Shown: positions 1 to 6,220 of the stretch, piece by piece
Layout: every line of letters begins with the position of its first letter
How positions within the stretch are numbered: position 1 is the first letter of the stretch
Assembly (NCBI GenBank): GCA_964415715.1
Contig: CAYQBK010000087.1
Location: 1-22,977 of the forward strand
Reading direction: 5' to 3'
DNA length: 22,977 nt
Origin: DALYDK01 sp964415715
GTDB taxonomy: Bacteria; Patescibacteriota; Saccharimonadia; Saccharimonadales; CAIOMD01
Position numbers and translations under genes: made by a program
Notes under the pieces: model-generated
Databases searched by the model: none
Told to the model about the DNA's origin: nothing
The model's input: only the letters and a program-made list of their open reading frames with translations

Positions 1-94
1 AGAAGTAATATATGGTCCAGAGCTTGTAACTACAGGAGCGGGTAGTGATTTGCAAAAAGCAGCCGAATTAGCTAGAGATATGATTATCAATTAA
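1..94 (+). CDS. ftsH: FtsH ATP-dependent zinc metalloprotease, peptidase-domain fragment (5' end outside window)
   Basis: This is the tail of a reading frame that enters from the left and ends at TAA 92-94. The visible 30 residues contain IYGPELVTTGAGSDLQKA and then ELARDM, which match the FtsH M41 segment EEIIYGPE-STGASNDI-ARNM. The Asp in GSD corresponds to the third zinc ligand (the NDI Asp in E. coli). FtsH is a membrane-anchored AAA+ protease that degrades misfolded membrane and regulatory proteins. The frame stops where the family normally has Tyr or Trp (MVTQWG, MVTEYG) and continues without a frame change at 98, so this is the front half of a split or nonsense-interrupted ftsH. The ATPase domain and HExxH lie outside the window. 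Confidence 0.85.
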   Translation, partial: EVIYGPELVTTGAGSDLQKAAELARDMIIN

Positions 95-97
95 GGT

Positions 98-385
98 ATG
101 GGCAAAAAACTGCGTGATCAGGTGTTTCATATCGAAGACGGTATGATGATGGATAGAATAATGCATGAACGACAGTATTCGGACGATACAGCAAAGATTA
201 TTGATGACGAAGTGGAATCACTAATAACTGAGGCTGCTAATCGAGCTAGGTCTGTAATAAGAGCTAATAAACAATATTTAGCCAAGCTCAAAGATGCATT
301 ACTTGAAAAAGAGACTGTAGAAGCTGAGCAGGTATTGGCAATTTTACAGGATTCAAAATTACCTAAAGAAGCCGCTTTGTATTAG
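98..385 (+). CDS. ftsH: FtsH C-terminal helical part, separated from the core by an in-frame stop
   Basis: This 95-residue frame is in the same phase as the upstream ftsH fragment and begins with the ATG (GMGKKL) two codons after the TAA. It matches the end of the M41 domain: GMGKKL (family GFSEKL/GMSEKL), then RQYSDDTAKIIDDEVESLI (family YSEETAREIDEEV), then LKDALLEKETVEAEQVLAIL (family ALLEKETLEGEEI). This part forms the helical bundle of the protease hexamer and carries no zinc ligand. A short AAGG lies only two bases before the ATG, too close for a normal Shine-Dalgarno, so separate translation would need termination-reinitiation, or the stop is read through. It could also be a sequencing error or a true null mutation. 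The homology is clear; whether it is made as a separate polypeptide is not. Confidence 0.75.
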   Translation: MGKKLRDQVFHIEDGMMMDRIMHERQYSDDTAKIIDDEVESLITEAANRARSVIRANKQYLAKLKDALLEKETVEAEQVLAILQDSKLPKEAALY

Positions 386-428
386 GTATGACAACAAACA
401 ACAAACTTTTTCAAGAGTAAAATAATAA

Positions 429-2000
429 ATGAATAGATTTTTAAGTCGAGCCAATAAACGGATAGGTTTTGGTTCTGCCGCCATGCTGTTGGCCTCTGCC
501 AGTTTGGCTGGAACTGTGTTAGGCATAATACGTACCAAGCTGATAAATGCTAATTTTGTTAGCTTTGAGACAGATGCCTATTTTGCGGCCTTTAAAATTC
601 CTGATTTTATATATTTTACTCTGGCAGCAGGCGCATTGGGTGTTGCTTTTTTGCCAGTTCTGAGCGAGCAGTTGCAAAAAAGCAAAAAATCAGCCTGGGA
701 GGTTTCAAGCTATCTCTTGAACAGTTTGGGAATTTTGACCTTATTGGTATCAATATTATTAATAATATTCGCTGAACCACTACTAAAGTATTTAGTTGTG
801 CCAGGCTTTTCACCCGAACAGCTGCATTTGTCTGTTGCTATTATGCGGATAGTCTCAGTTAATGTGTTTATTTTTGCAATATCCACCTTGCTGACTACTG
901 TTCAGCAAGGTGTTGGTAGGTTTTTCTTCTTTGCAGTAGCGCCATTATTCTACAATGGAGCCATTATTGCAAGTATTTATATATTTGGCGATAGTTTAGG
1001 GGTAGTTGGTTTGAGTATTGGTGTCGCAGTCGGAGCTATATTGCAGCTCGTTATTGCTTCTTTGGGTATGGTTGGTATGAAATTTAAATATTCACCATAT
1101 ATAGATTTTAAAAATAAAGGTTTTCGTGAAGTTTTACGGATATTGCCCGCCAGATCTATTGACCAAGGAGTTGATTATATAAATGCTATATTTGAAACCA
1201 GATTTGCATCACGATTGATAACTGGTTCGGTCAGCTGGTATGAAAATGCACTCATACTTCATAGTGCACCTATTATGCTTATCGGCAATTCGATATCAAC
1301 AGCCGCTTTTCCTAGGTTAACCGAAAAGCTAGCTCAGGGTAGAGTAGATCTATTTCGCAAAGAATATGTTCGGGTGACACAGACCATAATATGGATAGCT
1401 TTACCAGTAGTTATAGTGACATTTTTTACCAGGGCATATTTAGCGCGTATTATATTTGCACGAAGCAGTAAGGAAATCGCAATGATTTTTGGTTTTTTGT
1501 GTGCGGCTATATTTTTCCGAATATTGTACACGATAATATCGCGTTATTTTTATGCTCATAAAGATACAAAAACTCCACTATATGTATCGTTGTTTATCAT
1601 TGCTTTGAATATATTTCTGGCTTACAATTTGTCCAAGCCTACGACTTTTGGTGTAGTTGGTTTAGCTATGTCTCAGGGGATAGTTGCTTTCACCGAAGAT
1701 GTGATACTCATGACTATCATGATTAAACGTGATCATAAACTATTTGGGAAAGACTTTCTAAGATATTGTCTAAAAGCTTTAGTTGCTGGCTTGGCAACAG
1801 CTATCACAGGCTATCTTTTATTGCAGGTGTTCCCATTGCAGTTAGCAGATCTAAGTTTTGTTTTGATAACAAAGTTGATAATAATAACTACAATATCATT
1901 TTCGGTATATTTGTTTTTTAGTTGGCTATTTAGGTTGGATCAATCCCAGATGGTAATAAACAAAGCTAAGCAAATAATATTGAAGCCAATAAAGATCTAG
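429..2000 (+). CDS. murJ: MurJ/MviN-family lipid flippase, divergent
   Basis: This 523-residue polytopic protein of the MOP superfamily has about 14 hydrophobic segments and a usual MurJ length. Family signatures are VLGIIRTK near residue 30, TDAYFAAFKIP (48-58), AGALGVAFLPVLSE (67-80), GSVSWYENAL in the middle, and DTKTPLYVS in the second half. MurJ flips lipid II across the inner membrane for peptidoglycan synthesis. Arg35 (E. coli Arg24) and Asp49 (Asp39) are kept. By my alignment from memory, E. coli Arg18, Arg52, Arg53, Glu57, Asp269, Arg270 and Glu273 are replaced by uncharged residues, so the central cavity looks less charged than in well-studied MurJ. It follows ftsH by 43 bases with no clear Shine-Dalgarno. 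A paralogous flippase with another substrate remains possible. Confidence 0.82.
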   Translation: MNRFLSRANKRIGFGSAAMLLASASLAGTVLGIIRTKLINANFVSFETDAYFAAFKIPDFIYFTLAAGALGVAFLPVLSEQLQKSKKSAWEVSSYLLNSLGILTLLVSILLIIFAEPLLKYLVVPGFSPEQLHLSVAIMRIVSVNVFIFAISTLLTTVQQGVGRFFFFAVAPLFYNGAIIASIYIFGDSLGVVGLSIGVAVGAILQLVIASLGMVGMKFKYSPYIDFKNKGFREVLRILPARSIDQGVDYINAIFETRFASRLITGSVSWYENALILHSAPIMLIGNSISTAAFPRLTEKLAQGRVDLFRKEYVRVTQTIIWIALPVVIVTFFTRAYLARIIFARSSKEIAMIFGFLCAAIFFRILYTIISRYFYAHKDTKTPLYVSLFIIALNIFLAYNLSKPTTFGVVGLAMSQGIVAFTEDVILMTIMIKRDHKLFGKDFLRYCLKALVAGLATAITGYLLLQVFPLQLADLSFVLITKLIIITTISFSVYLFFSWLFRLDQSQMVINKAKQIILKPIKI

Positions 2001-2041
2001 CCAGACAGCATAATTTGTATCTGTTTTGACCAAGTATACTA

Positions 2042-2047
2042 TATAAT
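2042..2047 (+). promoter_or_regulatory. -10 element (TATAAT) for the lepA operon, leaderless geometry
   Basis: A consensus TATAAT lies six bases before a TTG (2054) and 12 bases before the ATG (2060) of lepA-N. There is no Shine-Dalgarno in between. An overlapping TATACT sits at 2035-2040. No good -35 is found at 17-base spacing; TTGACC at 2026-2031 is too close. A start point about seven bases after the hexamer would make the mRNA leaderless or nearly so. Confidence 0.5.
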
Positions 2048-2059
2048 AAACAGTTGAAT

Positions 2060-2902
2060 ATGGATAAAATACGGAATTTTTGCATAATAGCGCATATTGA
2101 TCATGGTAAAAGCACGTTAGCTGATAGACTACTAGAGTTAACAGGTACAGTTGCTAAACGTAACATGAAATCACAGCTACTAGACAAAATGGATCTAGAA
2201 CGCGAAAAAGGCATAACCATAAAACTAGCTCCCGTTCGTATGGACTACAAAGGTTATGAGCTAAACCTAATAGACACACCGGGTCATGTTGATTTTAGTT
2301 ACGAGGTGTCACGCAGTTTAGCGGCTTGTGAGGGTGCAATATTGGTGGTTGATGCCAGCCAGGGTATTCAAGCTCAAACCTTGGCCAATGTATACTTAGC
2401 CCTAGGCGCAGATCTTAAAATTATTCCGGTATTAAATAAAATAGATTTACCAGCAGCCGATGTGCCACGCGTAACCAACGAAGTCGTATCACTGTTAGGT
2501 TGCACCAAAGAAGACGTGTTATCAATATCAGCTAAAACTGGTGATGGGGTAGGAGCACTGCTCGATAAAATAATAGATGATTTTACAGCACCTAATGGCA
2601 AGCCGGATGCAAAAACACGTGCTTTGATTTTCGATAGTTACTACGATGATTACAGGGGTGTAATACTGTATGTACGCATAGTAGATGGTCAAATATCAAA
2701 AAATGATCAGATAAAAATGTTGGCTACCAATGCTAATGGCATTGCCCTAGAGGTTGGCCACTTATCACCTGTTATGACAGAGGATACAGTACTGTCCACG
2801 GGTGAAATAGGTTACATAGTAACAAACCTAAAAACCACTCGAGATGCCCGAGTTGGAGATACCGTTACCTTGCAGAGATACTTTAAAGGAGAAGGCAAAT
2901 GA
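2060..2902 (+). CDS. lepA: LepA/EF4 N-terminal half (G domain plus domain II)
   Basis: This 280-residue protein holds the GTPase half of LepA (EF4), a ribosome-associated translational GTPase. Motifs counted from ATG 2060 are G1 AHIDHGKST (11-19), the G2 region REKGITIK (48-55), G3 DTPGH (72-76) with the catalytic His76, G4 NKID (126-129) and G5 SAKTG. Domain II follows and ends at RVGDTVTL, after which come nine unrelated residues and TGA. A normal LepA is about 600 residues and runs straight on into domain III; here domain III and the rest are encoded separately from 3743 in the same phase, with a methyltransferase gene between. ATG 2060 gives the family-typical start MDKIRNF; TTG 2054 would add two residues. 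Its stop overlaps the methyltransferase start (ATGA). Confidence 0.93.
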   Translation: MDKIRNFCIIAHIDHGKSTLADRLLELTGTVAKRNMKSQLLDKMDLEREKGITIKLAPVRMDYKGYELNLIDTPGHVDFSYEVSRSLAACEGAILVVDASQGIQAQTLANVYLALGADLKIIPVLNKIDLPAADVPRVTNEVVSLLGCTKEDVLSISAKTGDGVGALLDKIIDDFTAPNGKPDAKTRALIFDSYYDDYRGVILYVRIVDGQISKNDQIKMLATNANGIALEVGHLSPVMTEDTVLSTGEIGYIVTNLKTTRDARVGDTVTLQRYFKGEGK

Positions 2903-3750
2903 ATAAATTAGAAAAAAACGACGAAAACTCAGTAGCTAAATACTATACTAGATTTGGCTCTTGGGCTGGATATAACTTAGTTATGGGACGTTCGCAACAT
3001 GCTGGATACTGGAAAGAGGACACTAAGACCGAGAAACAAGCCCAGCATAACTATATGATTGAACTTGCTAAGCTTTTAAAATTGCATAAAGGTGAAGATG
3101 TCTTAGATGCAGGTTCAGGGCAGGGCTATGCAGCTAGATATTTGGCTGAAAATACGTGGGCAAATATAACCGGTATAACAATAACCCCTCGTGAGGTGAG
3201 GATATCTACTAAGTTGTCAAAAAACACTGTAAATAAACCAAAATTTGTACTAGGAGATTATTCGGAAACTGACTTCCCAGATAATTATTTTGATGTTATA
3301 TATACTACAGAAACGCTAAGCCACACTAAGGATATGAAGAAAACTATGCAAGAATTTTACAGGATACTAAAACCTGCTGGGCGAATTGTTCTTGTAGACT
3401 ATGAAATTAATACAGAACATATTTCCATAGATAAAAAGAACATAATAGACTTCTTTTTTGATCATGCCGGTGCATTTGGTTTATATCAGCAAAATCCTGG
3501 TCAGATTAATTCAGCAATGAAAGATGCTGGGTTTATATGCAACAGTGAAATAGATTGGTCAATATTCACAAAACCAACTTATGACAGATTACGTCGTATA
3601 GCCAAGCCTTTGTCATGGATAAAGCCAACATCAAAACTTGCACCATATTTTATTAATGCTGTAATGGCAAATTACACATATAGTAATCTCTATGAAGATG
3701 GCACTTTTCGTTATATCGTTTATTCGGCAAGGAAACCGAATCATGGCTGA
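2899..3750 (+). CDS. SAM-dependent methyltransferase inserted between the two lepA halves
   Basis: This 283-residue class I methyltransferase resembles the sterol/tocopherol/RebM type (SMT-like, Methyltransf_11/25). It has an N-terminal YYTRFGSWAGYN segment with HAGYW (34-38), motif I VLDAGSGQGY (68-77), GDYSETDFPDNYFDVIY (motif II-like), and EFYRILKPAGRIVLVDYE (motif III). Such enzymes methylate small molecules or lipids; the substrate here cannot be read from the sequence. Translation begins at ATG 2899, overlapping the lepA-N stop as ATGA, with AAAGGAG at 2885-2891. It ends at 3750, eight bases past the ATG of lepA-C. The three genes therefore look translationally coupled. It has no recognisable relation to LepA, and its phase differs from lepA, so it is an inserted gene and not an intein. 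Confidence 0.88.
   Translation: MNKLEKNDENSVAKYYTRFGSWAGYNLVMGRSQHAGYWKEDTKTEKQAQHNYMIELAKLLKLHKGEDVLDAGSGQGYAARYLAENTWANITGITITPREVRISTKLSKNTVNKPKFVLGDYSETDFPDNYFDVIYTTETLSHTKDMKKTMQEFYRILKPAGRIVLVDYEINTEHISIDKKNIIDFFFDHAGAFGLYQQNPGQINSAMKDAGFICNSEIDWSIFTKPTYDRLRRIAKPLSWIKPTSKLAPYFINAVMANYTYSNLYEDGTFRYIVYSARKPNHG
3729..3733 (+). promoter_or_regulatory. Shine-Dalgarno that sets the start of lepA-C
   Basis: AAGGA lies nine bases before ATG 3743 inside the end of the methyltransferase gene. It supports 3743 over an earlier in-frame ATG at 3692, which would only add 17 residues of out-of-frame methyltransferase sequence. Confidence 0.6.
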
Positions 3751-4714
3751 TATTAGACAAACTCTTGTTGAGCCATTGCCGGGCTATAAAGAAGTCAAGC
3801 CGTTTGTATATGCTGGGTTTTTCCCAGACAGTAACGAGAACTATCAGCTATTGAAAGACGGCATAGAAAAACTGGCACTTAGTGATTCTGCCTTGCAGTT
3901 TGCTCCGGAAAATTCACCGGTTTTGGGTTTTGGTGTAAGGGTTGGCTTTTTAGGTCTACTACATATGGATATTGTTAAGGAACGGCTTGAGCGTGAATAT
4001 GGGCTAGATTTGGTTGTGACAAACCCGAGTACTGATTATCAAATAACTATGAATAACGGCGATGAGGTTGATATAAAAAGCGCTACTGATCTTCCTGACG
4101 TTGCTCAGATTGCCCAGATAAAAGAACCCTGGATAAATGGCGAAGTTGTTTGCCCAAAAGACTATGTTGGCTCGGTAATACAGCTTGTCTCTTCAAAGCG
4201 TGGGTTATATAAAAATATTAGTTTTGTTGATACCCAGTTAGCACTTGTTAGTTTTGATGCACCGTTGGCTAATTTGTTGACAGATTTTTATGATCAGCTT
4301 AAAAGTATAACCAGTGGCTATGGATCGTTTAATTACGAGCTAGATGACTATCGAGCTGGAGATTTGGTAAAGTTAGACTTTTTGGTAGCTGGTGAACGAA
4401 TAGATGCACTGAGTATTATGGTACATAAAACTGAAGCAGACAGTGTTGGTCGTGAAGTAGTAAAAAAGTTAAAAGAAGTTATACCTCGGCAAAATTTCCA
4501 AGTTGCTTTACAGGCAGCTGTTGGTGCTAGGTTTATCGCTCGCGAAGACCTAAGTGCATATCGAAAAGATGTCACTAGTGGTTTGTATGGTGGTGATGTG
4601 TCTCGTAAAAAAAAGGTACTTGCCAAACAGGCAAAAGGTAAAAAGCGCCTCAAACGATTTGGCAAAGTAGATATCCCAGCCGAAGCCTTTACTGTCCTGT
4701 TAAAAAGAGATTAA
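3743..4714 (+). CDS. lepA: LepA/EF4 C-terminal half (domain III, domain V, C-terminal domain)
   Basis: This 323-residue protein carries the rest of LepA without a GTPase domain. It begins MADIRQTLVEPLPGYKEVKP, matching the start of domain III (E. coli ALPGFKKVKPQVYAG). It contains LGFGVRVGFLGLLHMDIVKERLEREY, the SGYGSFNYE and GERIDALS segments of domain V, and a LepA-specific C-terminal domain with VIPRQNFQVALQAA, YGGDVSRKKKVLAKQ and KGKKRLKRFGKVDIPAEAF. All conserved C-terminal parts are present, so the protein should fold. It would need to associate with LepA-N to form EF4. It is in the same phase as lepA-N and overlaps the methyltransferase by eight bases. Its TAA overlaps the end of the convergent peroxiredoxin gene. 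Confidence 0.92.
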   Translation: MADIRQTLVEPLPGYKEVKPFVYAGFFPDSNENYQLLKDGIEKLALSDSALQFAPENSPVLGFGVRVGFLGLLHMDIVKERLEREYGLDLVVTNPSTDYQITMNNGDEVDIKSATDLPDVAQIAQIKEPWINGEVVCPKDYVGSVIQLVSSKRGLYKNISFVDTQLALVSFDAPLANLLTDFYDQLKSITSGYGSFNYELDDYRAGDLVKLDFLVAGERIDALSIMVHKTEADSVGREVVKKLKEVIPRQNFQVALQAAVGARFIAREDLSAYRKDVTSGLYGGDVSRKKKVLAKQAKGKKRLKRFGKVDIPAEAFTVLLKRD

Positions 4715-5178
4715 GAATAATTTTTAGATATTTCTTCCAGGTCTTCTAATACTTGACCAGTGTGGGTGATAGGATTTACGCCTTTGTATTCTTTGACAAT
4801 ATTTCCTGCTGGGTCTATGAGTACCGTATTTCTTTTGATACCCATGTATGTTTTGCCAAACATTTTCTTTTCTCCTAGTGATCCATAGGCCTTGATAGTC
4901 TCACCACTTGGGTCACTGAGTAGTGTAAAATTTAAATTATATTTTTCGGTAAATTTTTTATGGCTGGCAACGCTGTCTTTGGACACACCGACGACTTCGG
5001 CACCCGCTTCAATTAAAAAGTCACGTCCATCACGGAAATTGCATGCCTCTTTGGTGCAGCCTGGCGTGTCATCTTTTGGGTAAAAGTATAATACCAGCCA
5101 TTTGCCTTTATAGTCGCTTAGATTATGGGTTTGACCATTCTGGTCAAGTAGCTCAAAGTTGGGTGCTGGTTTATTCAT
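4711..5178 (-). CDS. bcp: Thioredoxin-dependent peroxiredoxin, Bcp/PrxQ type
   Basis: This 155-residue protein of normal family length has the motif YPKDDTPGCTKEACNFRD. Cys41 is the peroxidatic cysteine and Cys46 the expected resolving cysteine, the CxxxxC layout of atypical 2-Cys PrxQ. It reduces hydrogen peroxide and organic hydroperoxides in the cytoplasm with electrons from thioredoxin. Further family marks are VVGVSKDSVASHKKF, FTLLSDPSGE and the GIKRNTVLIDPAGNI strand. On its own strand an AGGA-type Shine-Dalgarno precedes ATG 5178. The gene converges on lepA-C with a four-base overlap of stop codons, and its promoter region is shared with the divergent guanylate-kinase-like gene. Confidence 0.93.
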   Translation of the reverse strand: MNKPAPNFELLDQNGQTHNLSDYKGKWLVLYFYPKDDTPGCTKEACNFRDGRDFLIEAGAEVVGVSKDSVASHKKFTEKYNLNFTLLSDPSGETIKAYGSLGEKKMFGKTYMGIKRNTVLIDPAGNIVKEYKGVNPITHTGQVLEDLEEISKNYS

Positions 5179-5197
5179 ATTTTATTCCTATTAAAAG

Positions 5198-5209
5198 TAC
5201 TATATAGTA
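5198..5209. promoter_or_regulatory. Palindromic divergent -10 region between bcp and the guanylate-kinase-like gene
   Basis: TACTATATAGTA is a perfect 12-base palindrome in the 36-base gap. On the plus strand TATAGT (5203-5208) ends six bases before ATG 5215 and there is no Shine-Dalgarno, so that mRNA may be leaderless. On the minus strand TATACT or TATAGT can serve bcp, which has its own AGGA site. The two promoters overlap, so they may compete. Confidence 0.45.
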
Positions 5210-5214
5210 TAGCT

Positions 5215-5952
5215 ATGTTAGACCAAAAACAACAGTTAGATAATTTGCAAGACTATGTAAAGATTCTCAGCAACTATCGGCCTAGTGATCAGTTATTGGA
5301 GCTGCTAAGAAGCATTAAATTTGTTTTACTTTCAGCCCCTACGGCGGCCGGCCGAAATACACTTATCCATAAATTGGTATCAAATGGAGGTTATCATTAT
5401 GTGGTGTCAGATACGACACGCCCAAAACGCGAAAACAATGGAGTTTTAGAACAGAACGGTGTTGAATATTGGTTTAAAGACGAAAATGAGTTTTTGGCTG
5501 GATTAAAAAAAGGTGAATATTTAGAAGCGGCCATAGTACACGAAAAGCATGCCTATGGCGTGAATGGGCGTGAATTTGTTAAAGCCAGCCAAGCCCACCA
5601 GACGGCAATAACAGACATTGATATTCACGGATGCGACACTGTAGTAAACTATAGCCCGACGGCTTTGCCAATATTTGTTTTGCCTCCGAAATATGACGTT
5701 TGGATGTATAGATTAGATAAACGTGGCGTTATGCCCGCCGATGAAAAACAACGTCGCCTAAAAAGCGCTATTGAAGAAATATCACTTGCTCTTAGTAGGC
5801 CATATTTTAAGTTTGTAACCAATATTGAAGTAGAGCAAACAAATGTAGTTATAGACGCTGTAGTCAATGGAGACATATCGGCTTTACCTGATCAAGAAAG
5901 CGAAAAAGAACACGCTAAAGATTTGCTACAAGAGCTAAAAAATAATATATAA
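5215..5952 (+). CDS. Guanylate-kinase-like protein with altered P-loop
   Basis: This 245-residue P-loop protein of the guanylate kinase fold has SAPTAAGRNTL (40-50) at the Walker A site, SDTTRPKRENNG (family TTRxxRxGE, GMP-binding loop), VEYWF (family VDYHF), YLEAAIVHEKHAYGV (family EWAEVHGNYYGT) and AITDIDIHG (family LLEIDVQGA). Canonical enzymes have GPSGxGK[GS]T; here the glycines are partly Ala and the Walker A Lys is Arg47, so GMP kinase activity is uncertain. A 33-residue N-terminal extension and an acidic/lysine-rich C-terminal tail also differ from the usual length of about 200 residues. It could be a degenerate paralogue acting as a binding protein. The stop codon lies within the tip of the following palindromic element. 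Confidence 0.75.
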   Translation: MLDQKQQLDNLQDYVKILSNYRPSDQLLELLRSIKFVLLSAPTAAGRNTLIHKLVSNGGYHYVVSDTTRPKRENNGVLEQNGVEYWFKDENEFLAGLKKGEYLEAAIVHEKHAYGVNGREFVKASQAHQTAITDIDIHGCDTVVNYSPTALPIFVLPPKYDVWMYRLDKRGVMPADEKQRRLKSAIEEISLALSRPYFKFVTNIEVEQTNVVIDAVVNGDISALPDQESEKEHAKDLLQELKNNI

Positions 5953-6120
5953 CCTGAGTTCGACATAAACAACCCAAACAAAATCCCGATTTTATCTGTT
6001 CATCTCACACCTTTGGTACATTTTCCATAGCTACAGCTATGCAAAATGTACCAAAGGTGCAATCTGAATCAGCTAAAATCAAGATTTTCAGGTGTTGTTA
6101 TGTCGAGCTCAGGTTATATA
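5946..6120. repeat. Long near-perfect inverted repeat (MITE-like palindrome)
   Basis: The left arm 5946-6032 and the right arm 6035-6120 are reverse complements with only scattered mismatches and small gaps, separated by two bases. The outer ends are TATATAACCTGAG and its complement; the inner ends are CATAGCT / AGCTATG flanking CACCTTTGGTACATTTT and its complement. With arms of about 86 bases and no U-tract, it is much longer than an intrinsic terminator. It has no coding capacity. Its left tip supplies the TAA of the upstream gene. It resembles a non-autonomous palindromic transposable element. As RNA it would form a very stable hairpin and could insulate the upstream gene from the heat-shock operon. 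Confidence 0.8.
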
Positions 6121-6141
6121 GTGACAATTTGAGATAATTTA

Positions 6142-6168
6142 TTAGCACTCTTGACATGAGAGTGCTAA
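6142..6168 (+). promoter_or_regulatory. CIRCE operator (HrcA-binding site)
   Basis: TTAGCACTC, nine bases, GAGTGCTAA: a perfect match to the CIRCE consensus. It overlaps the -35 element of the hrcA-grpE-dnaK operon, so bound HrcA would block RNA polymerase; this is the known autoregulatory arrangement of class I heat-shock genes. Confidence 0.97.
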
Positions 6169-6179
6169 TTTTGTAATAT
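6151..6179 (+). promoter_or_regulatory. Heat-shock operon promoter
   Basis: The -35 TTGACA (6151-6156) lies in the CIRCE spacer, followed by 17 bases and the -10 TAATAT (6174-6179). A vegetative sigma factor promoter inside the operator fits repression by HrcA. The start point should be near 6186, leaving a leader of about 35 bases that contains the AAAGGA Shine-Dalgarno of hrcA. Confidence 0.85.
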
Positions 6180-6220
6180 TTATACAGAGCATTGCATACA
6201 TGCATTGTTTAAAGGAAGTT

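Noticed and set aside
1..385. Stop-codon reassignment as the reason for the broken ftsH
   Set aside because: The interrupting codon is TAA, which is used as the normal stop by many genes here; TGA is also used as a stop (2902, 3750, 14861, 22582), so no Gracilibacteria-like recoding is supported.
3692..3742. Earlier start of LepA-C at ATG 3692
   Set aside because: The extra 17 residues are an alternative frame of the methyltransferase and unrelated to LepA; AAGGA fits ATG 3743.
2899..3750. Intein or in-frame domain insertion within LepA
   Set aside because: The inserted gene is in another phase, has its own start, stop and Shine-Dalgarno, lacks intein splice motifs, and reads as a complete methyltransferase.
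5946..6120. Simple bidirectional terminator
   Set aside because: The arms are about 86 bases long and no T tract flanks the hairpin.
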